Of a stretch of 64,000 nucleotides of DNA, positions 24,829 through 33,276 are shown piece by piece. Source of the DNA: JALOLV01 sp046295175 (GTDB taxonomy: Bacteria; Bacteroidota; Bacteroidia; Cytophagales; Spirosomataceae). The notes below the pieces were generated by a model. It saw nothing but the letters and a program-made list of their open reading frames with translations, ran no database searches and was not told the DNA's origin. Each line of letters opens with the position of its first letter. Position 1 is the stretch's first letter. Location of the stretch: positions 248,001-312,000 of the forward strand of contig JBKBNY010000006.1 of NCBI GenBank assembly GCA_046295175.1, read 5' to 3'. A program made the translations under genes and the position numbers.

Positions 24829-25512
24829 TTATAACCTCGAAATTGCACCATCGGCCAAAAGACAGACTGTTTCAACTTGTTCGTCGAGGGTCATAAACGA
24901 AGTATCAATATCAACGGCATCATCGGCACGACGAAGCGGACTTTCTTTACGAGTAGTATCTATGTGGTCTCTTTTACGGATGTTCTCTAAGATTTCTTCC
25001 AAATCCAAAACTTCGCCTTTTTCCATCAACTCAATCTGACGGCGAGAAGCTCGAATCAGAGGGTCGGCGGTCATAAAAACTTTTAATTCGGCATTTGGAA
25101 AAACCACAGTACCAATGTCTCTACCATCCATCACAACACCTTTACTTTTACCCATTCGGCGTTGCTGTGCGACCATCGCATGGCGAACCGCCGCAATGGC
25201 ACTGACCTCACTCACTTGATTGGCAATATACAACTTACGGATTTCATCTTCGACATTCAAACCATTCAAAAATGTCTCGTTTCGGCCATCGTTTGGATTT
25301 CTTCTGAATTCAATCTGAATATTATCTAATGCCTTTGCTACTTCTTTATCGTTTGTGAGTGTAACATGATGTTCTAAAAAATACAAAGTAACGGCTCGAT
25401 ACATGGCCCCAGTGTCGATGTAGGCATATCCCAGACGAGCAGCTACACGTTTGGCAGTTGTACTTTTACCACAACTCGAATATCCATCAACGGCAATAAT
25501 GATTTTATTCAT
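24829..25512 (-). CDS. cmk: Cytidylate kinase
   Basis: 227 residues. Phosphorylates CMP and dCMP with ATP in pyrimidine nucleotide synthesis (cytosolic). Clear features are the P-loop GYSSCGKST, IDTGAMYRAVT, the CMP-binding GVVMDGRDIGTVVFP and the lid region RRQIELMEKGE, ending RKESPLRRADDAVDIDTS. Length is standard for the family. The gene is alone, with its own terminator downstream and a MITE-like palindrome upstream of its start. Confidence 0.97.
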   Translation of the reverse strand: MNKIIIAVDGYSSCGKSTTAKRVAARLGYAYIDTGAMYRAVTLYFLEHHVTLTNDKEVAKALDNIQIEFRRNPNDGRNETFLNGLNVEDEIRKLYIANQVSEVSAIAAVRHAMVAQQRRMGKSKGVVMDGRDIGTVVFPNAELKVFMTADPLIRASRRQIELMEKGEVLDLEEILENIRKRDHIDTTRKESPLRRADDAVDIDTSFMTLDEQVETVCLLADGAISRL

Positions 25513-25590
25513 TCAATCAATTCAGATTTTTTTGCAAAGAAACAGTTAAATTGCCGAATCAACAAAAAATTAACCTTCGGCAAGGTTCTA

Positions 25591-25753
25591 AGAAGCTGTT
25601 TTAGTTAATCTTGATAGGTTAAAAATGGTATTTTTTCGCCAATACTTCGTTATTAAAATCCTCATTTTGCTCTGCAAAACTGCGGTTTTAACGCCTCGTC
25701 TTGACAAAAAAGCTACTCATTTTTATTCATAAAATTTAACTAAAACAGCTTCT
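25591..25753. repeat. MITE-like long palindrome with 18-bp perfect terminal inverted repeats
   Basis: AGAAGCTGTTTTAGTTAA (25591-25608) is the exact reverse complement of 25736-25753. The 127 bp between continue as an imperfect inverted repeat: AAAAATG...TTTTTT on the left matches AAAAATGAGTAGCTTTTTT on the right strand's complement, and the centre is a near-perfect hairpin (ATTTTGC-tct-GCAAAAC flanked by TTAAAAT and GGTTTTAA). It holds no open reading frame and fills the space between cmk and the PfpI gene. Size, ends and structure fit a non-autonomous element or a structured dispersed repeat. Confidence 0.75.
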
Positions 25754-25778
25754 AAAATTTGCCGAATTTTCTAAAATT

Positions 25779-26387
25779 ATGAGAAACGTAGCTATTTTTA
25801 TTTTCGATGAAGTTGAAGTTTTAGACTTTGCTGGACCTTATGAAGTATTTTCGATAACTGGTTTACGAAATGGTGGCGAAAAGCCCTTCAATGTTTATAC
25901 AGTTGCACAAAAAGAGATAATTCACGCTCGAAACAACCTCAAAATAATTCCAGATTTCCAACTTGAAAATTGCCCGCAACCAGATATTTTGTTGATTCCG
26001 GGTGGTGGCGGATATTATCCCGACGGAAAACCATTTGGTAGCCGTCGTGAAATGGATAATCAAGTTTTGTTAGATTGGGTTTTAGAAAAAGAAAAAACAG
26101 CCGAATTAGTCCTCTCGGTTTGCACTGGCTCGTTGATTTTGGCTAAAACTGGATTACTCGATGGACTTGCGGCAACGACCCATTTCATGGCCGTTGAGAG
26201 TATGAAAAAAATATCTCCGACAACCACAATGAAGCCCGACGAACGCTGGGTAGATAACGGACGAATCATTCTTTCGGCAGGCGTTTCGGCAGGAATTGAT
26301 ATGTCATTATACGTTGTTTCAAAACTTTTGGGCAAAGATGCTGCCGACGAAACGGCTCGTTATGCTCAATATGACCACTGGAAATAA
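25779..26387 (+). CDS. DJ-1/PfpI family protein (GATase1-like)
   Basis: 202 residues, alpha/beta DJ-1/PfpI fold. The nucleophile elbow is SVCTGSLILAKTGLL (Cys115), preceded by an ILLIPGGGGYYPDG loop; an acidic residue near the start (FDEVEVLDFAGPYEVF, Glu11/Asp16) is the usual partner. This subset resembles isonitrile-hydratase-like and ThiJ-type proteins annotated as regulators without the AraC domain. It starts 26 bp after the MITE-like palindrome, which may therefore carry its promoter or leader. Precise activity is unknown. Confidence 0.87.
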   Translation: MRNVAIFIFDEVEVLDFAGPYEVFSITGLRNGGEKPFNVYTVAQKEIIHARNNLKIIPDFQLENCPQPDILLIPGGGGYYPDGKPFGSRREMDNQVLLDWVLEKEKTAELVLSVCTGSLILAKTGLLDGLAATTHFMAVESMKKISPTTTMKPDERWVDNGRIILSAGVSAGIDMSLYVVSKLLGKDAADETARYAQYDHWK

Positions 26388-26480
26388 ACAATTGATTATT
26401 AGGATTTTACAGAAATAATTTATTGTTTTAGGTAAAGAACAAACACTATTTGACGAATAAAAAATAAAATTCGGTCCTAA

Positions 26481-28100
26481 ATGAAAAAGTTTACTTTTTA
26501 TCTTGCGATTTTCGTAGGATTCACCCTGCTGTTGAGTTTTAAGAACGAGCCACAAAAATTACCCAATATTGTTTGGTTGAATATCGAAGATTTGAGTCCG
26601 CACCTCAATTGCTACGGAGATTCTACCGTTCCGACTCCGAATATTGACCGATTAGCCAAAGAGGGAATCCTCTATACTAATGTTTTTTGTACGGCTGGGG
26701 TTTGTGCTCCAAGCCGTAATGCCATTGCAACTGGTAGAATCCAAACCAGTAACGGCGGGCATAATATGCGAACCCTTATCGACACCTACCCCGAAAAAAC
26801 TGGATTACCAAAAGAATATTCGGTCGTGATGCCTGCCGATGTAAAGCATTTTGCCGAATTATTACGAGCAAAAGGCTATTATACAGTCAATAATGCCAAA
26901 ACAGATTATCAATTTTATGAAACACCCACTACTTGGGATGAGTCGAGCGGCAAGGCTGATTACATGAATCGAGAACCCAATCAGCCATTTTTTGCGATGC
27001 TGAATTGTGGTATTACGCACGAATCTCAGGTTTGGGTAAGAGCCAATCGACCATTAAGAGTCAGCCCCGATAAAGTAAAAATTCCGCCATTTTTGCCAGA
27101 TACCGACTCTGTTAGGTTAGATTATGCCCGATTTTACACCAATATCTCAGAAATGGACGATTGGGTTGGCGAACAAATGAAAAAATTAGAGGATAATGGT
27201 TTGCTCGAAAATACGATTGTGATGTATTGGACCGACCACGGCGATGGTCTGCCATTTACTAAGAGAGAAATTTACGACCGTGGATTGAGGGTTCCGTTTA
27301 TCGTTAGATTTCCAGATAAACGAGGAGCAGGAACCAAAAATAATCGTTTGATTTCTTCTATTGACTGGGCTCCGACTGTACTTTCATTAGCGGGAATTCC
27401 AACCCCTACATTTATGCAAGGAAAAGCATTTTTGGGTGAATATTCTTCAAAATCGAGTAATCAATACGTTTTTGCCGCACGCGATAGAGCCGATAGCGAA
27501 TATGACCGTGTAAGAGCTGTAACAGATGGAAAATATCAATACATTTATAATTTTTTCCCTGGCAAACCACTCTACATGAATGTTGAGTACCGAAAACAAC
27601 AAGCAGGTATGAGAGAGATTTTGAGGCTGAAAGACGAAGGTAAACTCAATGCTACTCAGATGAAATGGTTTACACCGACCAAACCTCAAGAAGAATTTTA
27701 TGACCTCAAAAAAGACCCGTATCAACTCGAAAACTTGGCAAAAAACCCAAAGTATGAAAACGAAGTGAATCGATTCAAAAAAGTTTTTAGAGAATGGCAA
27801 AAAAGCGTAGTTGATTACGGAGCAATTCCTGAAAAAGATTTAGTCAAGAAAATGTGGAATGGTATGGATGTTCCGCCCAAAACCAGCGAACCCGTTTTCT
27901 TAGAATCGAAAGGTTTGACTTCGATATTATGCTCGACCGTCGGGGCATCGGTCGGTTACAAAATTATCGAAAATGGCAAACCCGAACCCAAACGATGGGA
28001 AGTGTATCAAAACCCAATAAAATTGTCCGAAAATCAGAAAATTAAAGCAGTTGCTATGCGAATCGGCTATCTTAAAAGTGAAGTAGCTATAAGTGACTAA
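26481..28100 (+). CDS. Secreted formylglycine-dependent sulfatase
   Basis: 539 residues with a hydrophobic leader (KKFTFYLAIFVGFTLLLSF). The catalytic signature VCAPSRNAIATGR gives Cys75 in CxPSR, the residue that an anaerobic or aerobic sulfatase-maturing enzyme converts to formylglycine. Metal-site motifs are NIVWLNIEDLSPHLNCYG and the later VMYWTDHGDGLPFTKREIYD. It hydrolyses sulfate esters, probably of polysaccharides, in the periplasm. No polysaccharide utilisation locus surrounds it. Its stop overlaps the stop of the convergent YdeI-like gene by 4 bp. The last ~60 residues look like a chitobiase/C-terminal beta segment, slightly longer than minimal sulfatases. Confidence 0.9.
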   Translation: MKKFTFYLAIFVGFTLLLSFKNEPQKLPNIVWLNIEDLSPHLNCYGDSTVPTPNIDRLAKEGILYTNVFCTAGVCAPSRNAIATGRIQTSNGGHNMRTLIDTYPEKTGLPKEYSVVMPADVKHFAELLRAKGYYTVNNAKTDYQFYETPTTWDESSGKADYMNREPNQPFFAMLNCGITHESQVWVRANRPLRVSPDKVKIPPFLPDTDSVRLDYARFYTNISEMDDWVGEQMKKLEDNGLLENTIVMYWTDHGDGLPFTKREIYDRGLRVPFIVRFPDKRGAGTKNNRLISSIDWAPTVLSLAGIPTPTFMQGKAFLGEYSSKSSNQYVFAARDRADSEYDRVRAVTDGKYQYIYNFFPGKPLYMNVEYRKQQAGMREILRLKDEGKLNATQMKWFTPTKPQEEFYDLKKDPYQLENLAKNPKYENEVNRFKKVFREWQKSVVDYGAIPEKDLVKKMWNGMDVPPKTSEPVFLESKGLTSILCSTVGASVGYKIIENGKPEPKRWEVYQNPIKLSENQKIKAVAMRIGYLKSEVAISD

Positions 28101-28675
28101 AACTCTACGCTTGTTCCATACTTTTTATTTTGGGCGGTCATCTTGATTAAATATTCTAACCTTTTTTGAGCTTCGTCGGGGCGTTGTTTGATACATTCGA
28201 GTATGAACCCAATCCTTAACCTTTGGTAAAAAATCGAATAATTCTGAAAATTCTGCCAAACTTTTTCATCGGCTTGTAGTGCTTGGAGAATACTCTGAGG
28301 AATCTCAAAAGGGTCGCCTGGCGAGCCGATTTGGTCTTTGATGGGTTCGACACCCGCTTGGGTCATCAGACCTAATTTTTGTAGTTTCCAAATGCGTTGA
28401 CGGTTCAATTCCGACAAAAAACTTTTCTTTCGCCGTGGTGTAAATCGCTGAACAAAACTTTGTGCATCAAAGCTTTTGGCAATACCATCAATCCAGCCAA
28501 AACACAGGGCTTCTTCAACGGCTTCATCGTAGCTGATGGTTGGCTTCTTGGTTTCTTTTTTAAAAAATCTCAGCCAAATCTCCGATTTATCGCTCACGTG
28601 AAACTCGGTAAGCCAATCTCTCCACTCCTTTCGGTTTTGGGGATAAAATACCTCGGTGACCTGCATTGTTGCCAT
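28097..28675 (-). CDS. YdeI/OmpD-associated (bacteriocin-protection-like) protein
   Basis: 192 residues of the YdeI-like family: EVFYPQNRKEWRDWLTEFHVS, the conserved YDEAVEEALCFGWIDGIAKS, QRFTPRRKKSFLSELNRQR and a C-terminal YxxIFYQRLRIGFILECIKQ segment. Family members have been linked to protection against bacteriocins and cationic compounds, but the mechanism is unclear. The gene starts at ATG 28675, overlapping the PIN toxin's TAA by one base (TAATG), so it is the third gene of the toxin-antitoxin transcript. Its stop overlaps the sulfatase stop on the other strand. Confidence 0.82.
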   Translation of the reverse strand: MATMQVTEVFYPQNRKEWRDWLTEFHVSDKSEIWLRFFKKETKKPTISYDEAVEEALCFGWIDGIAKSFDAQSFVQRFTPRRKKSFLSELNRQRIWKLQKLGLMTQAGVEPIKDQIGSPGDPFEIPQSILQALQADEKVWQNFQNYSIFYQRLRIGFILECIKQRPDEAQKRLEYLIKMTAQNKKYGTSVEF

Positions 28676-29058
28676 TAGAATGAATCACTTAACTTTAAAT
28701 TTGGAATGAATCGAAAGTCTTTGGTATTGTAGGTTTTTAATTCAATATTAAAGTATCTTGCTGTGGCTGCAATAATCATATCAGGGATTTTGGCTTGGTG
28801 CGAAAGCCTAAAGGTAGCAAGCAATTGAGTCGCATCTCGTAGAATATTTTGGTTTATTGGCAACAGCGAGAAACCTTGCAAATCTTTTTTTATCTGGAAC
28901 AGGTCCTTATTGTTCAAGGCCCCTTGGAGAAGTTCCATTTCAACGATTGAATTAATATAAATATTTTCTTTTCCGATACTTTCAACAAATGAAACTACAT
29001 CGAAATTTCGACGAGAATAATCAATTAATATACAAGTATCAACAAAAATCATTTCCAT
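28675..29058 (-). CDS. PIN-domain ribonuclease toxin (VapC-like)
   Basis: 127 residues with the PIN acidic site: IFVDTCILIDYSRR (Asp6, also Asp13), Glu in SIVEMELLQGA, and LSHQAKIPDMIIAATA (Asp near 93) followed by TYNTKDFRFIP (Asp near 117). These four acidic residues bind Mg for RNA cleavage. The start ATG at 29058 overlaps the last 10 bp of the antitoxin gene, and its TAA overlaps the YdeI-like start. A type II toxin-antitoxin role is well supported by the pair; the RNA target is unknown. Confidence 0.87.
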   Translation of the reverse strand: MEMIFVDTCILIDYSRRNFDVVSFVESIGKENIYINSIVEMELLQGALNNKDLFQIKKDLQGFSLLPINQNILRDATQLLATFRLSHQAKIPDMIIAATARYFNIELKTYNTKDFRFIPNLKLSDSF

Positions 29059-29285
29059 TCAATGTTACGTAGATTCTTAACATATTCAGCAGAATTTTCG
29101 ATATGACTGAATGGTGTAGATAAATCTTCTGCATTTTTATCAATTCCATAATCAATAATTTCTGCAAATTCTTTTGGGTCAGGATTATTAGCCTTTTTTT
29201 CATAAAAACTAACCTTGAGGTATTTTAAAATACCTTTCAGTGCTTTTTTTTGCTCATTGTTTACCTCTAAAACCAATGTTGTCAT
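29049..29285 (-). CDS. Antitoxin partner of the PIN toxin
   Basis: 78 residues, charged and helical, beginning TTLVLEVNNEQKKALKGILKYL: a ribbon-like N-terminal segment followed by helix, then an acidic, flexible C-terminal half (DKNAEDLSTPFSHIENSAEY) suitable for wrapping and blocking a PIN active site. It resembles the DUF2683-type antitoxins of Bacteroidota. It precedes and overlaps the toxin by 10 bp, the normal order for antitoxin before toxin. Autoregulation of the operon is expected from this class but no operator is evident. Confidence 0.78.
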   Translation of the reverse strand: MTTLVLEVNNEQKKALKGILKYLKVSFYEKKANNPDPKEFAEIIDYGIDKNAEDLSTPFSHIENSAEYVKNLRNIEWK

Positions 29286-29335
29286 TTGCTTTTCTTTTTT
29301 ACAAATTTATCAAAATAACAAGTAAATGCAAACTT

Positions 29336-29986
29336 TCAAACCCTCACAAACTTAACTCTATCTCCAGCTTTCAGTAAAGTTGATGGATTTTTCGATGAAT
29401 TGAAAAGTTTGAGATTCGTTCGACCAATCAATTGCCAACCTCCCGGCGATTCGAGCGGATAAATACCCGTTTGTTTTCCTGCGATACCAACACTTCCAGC
29501 AGGCACTTTTAATCTTGGGGTATTTTTGCGAGGAGTAGCGATTCTCTCGTTCATGCCACCCATGTAAGCAAAACCGGGCAAAAAACCCATCATAAAAACT
29601 CGGTAAAGTGCCGAAGTATGAATTTCTACTACTTCATCGGTTGTCAAATCACAATATTGAGCCACAAAATCTAAATCTTCACCATCGTACACAACAGGAA
29701 TTTCGACAATTCTGTATTCTTTATTTTGCTGAATATCAATGGCTTCAAGTTGGCTTTTTACCCATTTTTTTAGTTCGTCAAAACCAAAATTTCGTTGTGG
29801 TTTGTAAAATATACTCAAAGAACTATAAGCAGGTACACACTCAATAAAACCCTCAAAACCAACAGCGTCGATTTGATTTGAAAGAGCATGCACAATATCA
29901 TTGATTGATTCATCGATTACATTACCAAAATGTATGGTAACGGCCGAATCACCAATCGCAAATATCTCATAATCAAGTCCTTTCAT
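29336..29986 (-). CDS. pxpB: 5-oxoprolinase subunit PxpB-like (KipI family)
   Basis: 216 residues of the KipI/carboxyltransferase-C-like family: EIFAIGDSAVTIHFGN at the start, ALYRVFMMGFLPGFAYMGGM with the conserved GFxPGFxY, TPRKNTPRLKVPAGSVGIAG and QTGIYPLESPGGWQLIGRT. PxpB works with PxpA and PxpC to hydrolyse 5-oxoproline with ATP; KipI inhibits KinA in Bacillus. Neither pxpA nor pxpC is in this window, so this copy is separated from its usual partners. The start overlaps the upstream DUF2254 gene end by 14 bp, which places it last in a beta-lactamase/DUF2254/pxpB transcript. Confidence 0.85.
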   Translation of the reverse strand: MKGLDYEIFAIGDSAVTIHFGNVIDESINDIVHALSNQIDAVGFEGFIECVPAYSSLSIFYKPQRNFGFDELKKWVKSQLEAIDIQQNKEYRIVEIPVVYDGEDLDFVAQYCDLTTDEVVEIHTSALYRVFMMGFLPGFAYMGGMNERIATPRKNTPRLKVPAGSVGIAGKQTGIYPLESPGGWQLIGRTNLKLFNSSKNPSTLLKAGDRVKFVRV

Positions 29987-31307
29987 AAAATTCTTTCAAC
30001 GATTTCCTAAGCCCAATGTATTCATTTTTCTTTGTTGATAGCTGTTCGTTAGGCTCAAATCTATCAATCTGCTTGATAACTGCCAAGTAGAATTCATCCA
30101 TAAAATCACGAATCGAATTTCGATGCTCTCTCCTATCAAAAATACAATCCGAGAAATCTTTGCTAAACAAAAATCCTAATTCCATGTCTTCGACTTCTCT
30201 GATAAGCGTTTTCAGTTTTTCGGCCGAATTTGTAAATGGTACAATCATCGCAATCGTTTTGACGAGGTGCCGCACCACAATATAATCGGACTTGCCCCAA
30301 TGATAAATCTGGTCGAATGCAACATCTATCAACTGTTCATAATTAAATTCTCGAACATAAATATTCTTACTTCGCAGCCTCGCAATATCCCTCGAAACAT
30401 CCTGAACAGCCGAAATTCTACCGACGATAACCCCCAGATAATCAATACAGTTTAGAGCGGTCGTTGGGTCGTTTACGGCTGGCGAAATCGCTTTTATGGC
30501 AATATCAACTAATTGCCTAACGCCAAACATTATATCTTGGGTATAACTCCTAAACTTACTGATTGTCAGTGTATTAAATAACTTTTGTCGAACATCTTGA
30601 ACAATGTCTTTTTTCAATCCATCAATTTCAATAATCGGCGAACCAGTCATTACAAAACCACCAACGTGTACTATAATCGTAAATTTTTCATATTCAAAGC
30701 CGTCTAATAGGGCTTCTAATTTTCTAAAATTGACTGATTCTAAATACCCACTTTCGGTCGATTTAATAATGAATTTATCGGATTCAACCTCGGTCAAGCT
30801 CGCATCAGTGTACAACATTTCGATTTCGTTCAATGTGCGATTCATGATGTTTTTGGTTATACTCGAAGCATTGATATTCTCAACGACGTGATGAATAAAC
30901 AACGGAAAGACCAAAACAACCAAATACAAACCACCAACCAGTGCCGTTTTGGGTAAAAAAGCCTCTGCACTTGTGTATCCGAGGTAAATCAATCCAAAAA
31001 CGTAGCCAATACATCCCAAAAACGACCACAAAAAGAATCGGCTGAAATGGTCATATTCAAAAAATGAACGCAGGATACGGGGCGAAAACTGAACCGAAGC
31101 CAATTGTAAAGCCACAAAAACAAAGGAAAACGTCGTGACAACGATGGTCGTCAATACACCCAAAAGTGTATTCATCATACCTTCGAGCGATGCTTGTCCG
31201 ACTTTGACAAATTGGTGTACTACCGTGGTCAATACCAAAACAATCAGTAATGAACAGAAACTGAGGAGTTTCCAATCAGTTTTAATTTTTGAGTAAAATT
31301 TTTTCAT
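29973..31307 (-). CDS. DUF2254 membrane protein
   Basis: 444 residues from ATG 31307 (a TTG 18 bp upstream would extend into the beta-lactamase gene). Four helices fill the first ~150 residues, with the DUF2254 signature LLGVLTTIVVTTFSFVFVAL, VALQLASVQFSPRILRSFF and FLGCIGYVF. The large soluble C-terminal part has a KAISPAVNDPTTALNCIDYL motif that is a family hallmark. Function of the family is unknown. Its ATG overlaps the beta-lactamase TGA (ATGA), so the two are translationally coupled, and it overlaps pxpB at its 3' end. Confidence 0.88.
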   Translation of the reverse strand: MKKFYSKIKTDWKLLSFCSLLIVLVLTTVVHQFVKVGQASLEGMMNTLLGVLTTIVVTTFSFVFVALQLASVQFSPRILRSFFEYDHFSRFFLWSFLGCIGYVFGLIYLGYTSAEAFLPKTALVGGLYLVVLVFPLFIHHVVENINASSITKNIMNRTLNEIEMLYTDASLTEVESDKFIIKSTESGYLESVNFRKLEALLDGFEYEKFTIIVHVGGFVMTGSPIIEIDGLKKDIVQDVRQKLFNTLTISKFRSYTQDIMFGVRQLVDIAIKAISPAVNDPTTALNCIDYLGVIVGRISAVQDVSRDIARLRSKNIYVREFNYEQLIDVAFDQIYHWGKSDYIVVRHLVKTIAMIVPFTNSAEKLKTLIREVEDMELGFLFSKDFSDCIFDRREHRNSIRDFMDEFYLAVIKQIDRFEPNEQLSTKKNEYIGLRKSLKEFYERT

Positions 31308-32170
31308 TTGAGAGTAGAATAACAAATTTCGGCCAATTCGCCAATGATTTGCTCGGCTTTGGGAATATCTAAAGTTGGGTTTGAAGGATTACTTTTATCA
31401 GACTGTACAAAAATTGAAATAATAAATGGTTTTGGGGTGTAAACAATTGCGGCATCTCCCCTAACCCAATCTAAACCACCAGTTTTGTGGGCAATTTCAA
31501 TTTCTTTCGGGATATTCCTCGGAATCGTCGTGCGGTCATCATTTCTTTTCAAAATCCCAATCATTTCATCGCACAATTCGGGGTTTGCTACTCGCTTTTT
31601 CTCTATCATCCTAAGCATTTGATTCACTTCGCCGCAGGTTATCCAATTTTCTCGACCTTGTTTAGCGGCTTCAAAATCGAGCATGATACGGTTCAAAGTC
31701 GTTTTTTCAAATCCCCATTTACGAATCTTTTCGTTGATTTTTTCTTTAGTAAGTCGTTTAATGAAAATATTCGTAGCCGAATTATCACTGCTAATAATCA
31801 TGGCTTCCATTAATTGCCGAAATGTTAGTTTTGAATCATCGGGTAAGCCGTAAACCGAACCGCCTTCAACTTTTTCGTTTGATTTTAATGTATGAATTTC
31901 GTTTAAATCCAAACGATTTGCCTTCACTTCTTCCATCAAAATCATCATTATCGGAATCTTTATCGTACTCGCCGAAGGCACTTTTTTCTCCGAGTCTATA
32001 TCATAAAAAACTTTCCCATTGAGGTTGTCAACTTTCATCGAAACCTGATAACCTTGCGGTAGAGTTTCTAAATATTTCTCAATTTGGGTTTTCAAATCGG
32101 TCTTTTGTGCCATCAATTCGAAAGTCAATAAACTCATTAACAAGCTTTTATACAGTATCTTCATAAGCAT
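31304..32170 (-). CDS. Class A beta-lactamase-related serine hydrolase
   Basis: 288 residues with a signal peptide (KILYKSLLMSLLTFELMAQ). Penicillin-interacting motifs are present: S68-T-I-K71 in PSASTIKIP, SDNSA in IISSDNSATNIF, and HKTGG near the end. The Glu166 region reads LDFEAAKQGRENW, a pattern of distant class A and PBP4*-like members rather than the classic ExELN of TEM-type enzymes. So it could be a real beta-lactamase with altered kinetics or a related esterase/peptidase. Unusually, it leads an operon with a DUF2254 gene and pxpB. No ampR-like regulator is nearby. Confidence 0.85.
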   Translation of the reverse strand: MLMKILYKSLLMSLLTFELMAQKTDLKTQIEKYLETLPQGYQVSMKVDNLNGKVFYDIDSEKKVPSASTIKIPIMMILMEEVKANRLDLNEIHTLKSNEKVEGGSVYGLPDDSKLTFRQLMEAMIISSDNSATNIFIKRLTKEKINEKIRKWGFEKTTLNRIMLDFEAAKQGRENWITCGEVNQMLRMIEKKRVANPELCDEMIGILKRNDDRTTIPRNIPKEIEIAHKTGGLDWVRGDAAIVYTPKPFIISIFVQSDKSNPSNPTLDIPKAEQIIGELAEICYSTLK

Positions 32171-32208
32171 TTACCAATAAATTATTGAGATTGATTTACT
32201 TCCCCAAA

Positions 32209-32269
32209 ACCGTGACACGGTCGTAAGCAATAATCATAAAATCAACACCAGATGTAAACCGTGCCACGG
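32209..32269. repeat. Pair of CCGTG-N-CACGG palindromes
   Basis: ACCGTGACACGGT (32209-32221) is a perfect palindrome with a one-base centre; ACCGTGCCACGG (32258-32269) is a second copy 37 bp further on. They lie in the 131-bp space between the polyprenyl synthase stop and the beta-lactamase start on the minus strand. They could be a regulator's operator pair or members of a dispersed repeat. Confidence 0.5.
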
Positions 32270-32301
32270 ATTCTTAATTAAATCCCTAAATTTATCAAAA
32301 A

Positions 32302-33276
32302 TTACTTAGTACGTTCGATTGTGAACTGAATTAAATCGTAAAGAGATTTACGGAAAGGAGATTCGGGGAATGAAAGGAGCAGTTCGTTAGCTTGTTGTAC
32401 ATAACGCTTCATTACCTCAGTAGTATATTGGATTCCGCCCGATTTTTTTACAAAATCAATGACATATTGTACCGACTGCGGATTCTCGGAGTCGTTCTTG
32501 ATTTTATTGATAATTCTTCTTTTTTCGAGCCAACTTGCCTGATTTAGTGCATAAATCAAAGGCAAAGTCATCTTTTTCTCTTTGATGTCGATACCCGTTG
32601 GTTTGCCAATTTCGGCATCGCCGTAATCAAACAAATCGTCTTTAATCTGAAACGCCATCCCGATTTTCTCACCCATCAATTTTGCTTTGGCAATAATCTC
32701 TTCGGTACACCCAACCGATGCCGCCCCGACCGCACAGCAAGAGGCAATCAGCGAAGCAGTTTTTTGGCGAATGACATCAAAATAAATGTTTTCGGTAATA
32801 TCCAGACGGCGAGCTTTCTCGATTTGGAGCAATTCACCTTCGCTCATTTCTTTCACGGCATTATTCACAATCGCCATTAGGTTGAAATCTTGGTGCTTGA
32901 TGCTCAAATCTAAGGCTTTGCTCAATAGAAAATCACCCACCAAAACCGCAATTTTGTTTTTCCAGAGTGCGTTTATTGAGAAAAATCCACGGCGATAGTT
33001 GGCATCATCGACCACATCGTCATGCACGAGCGAAGCCGTATGCACAAGCTCTATAAGAGCTGCACCACGGTGAGTAGATTCTTGGATTGTTCCGAGTGTA
33101 CCAGCCGTCAAAAAAACAAACATCGGTCTTACTTGTTTTCCTTTTCGATGAACAATATAACGCATGATTTGGTCGAGGAGCATTACATCAGTCTTCATTG
33201 ACTGGCGGAATTTCTGCTCAAAAACCTTCAATTCTTGTTCGATAGGAGCCTGTATGTCGTTTATATTGAGGGGCAC
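32302..33276 (-). CDS. Polyprenyl diphosphate synthase (GTG start)
   Basis: 324 residues of the trans-prenyltransferase family, which elongates farnesyl diphosphate with isopentenyl units for quinone side chains or undecaprenyl carriers. Both Asp-rich motifs are clear: LVHDDVVDDANYRRG (first) and FQIKDDLFDYG (second), plus GKQVRPMFVFLTAGT and VGDFLLSKALDL. The first motif's upstream residues suggest a long-chain product such as octaprenyl or solanesyl for menaquinone, but chain length cannot be fixed from this alone. The start codon is GTG at 33276; no nearby ATG preserves the N-terminal helix. Divergent from the patatin gene across 144 bp. Confidence 0.92.
   Translation of the reverse strand: MPLNINDIQAPIEQELKVFEQKFRQSMKTDVMLLDQIMRYIVHRKGKQVRPMFVFLTAGTLGTIQESTHRGAALIELVHTASLVHDDVVDDANYRRGFFSINALWKNKIAVLVGDFLLSKALDLSIKHQDFNLMAIVNNAVKEMSEGELLQIEKARRLDITENIYFDVIRQKTASLIASCCAVGAASVGCTEEIIAKAKLMGEKIGMAFQIKDDLFDYGDAEIGKPTGIDIKEKKMTLPLIYALNQASWLEKRRIINKIKNDSENPQSVQYVIDFVKKSGGIQYTTEVMKRYVQQANELLLSFPESPFRKSLYDLIQFTIERTK

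Noticed and set aside
29336..29986. A complete 5-oxoprolinase (pxpBCA) locus
   Set aside because: No pxpA or pxpC sequence is seen in the window.
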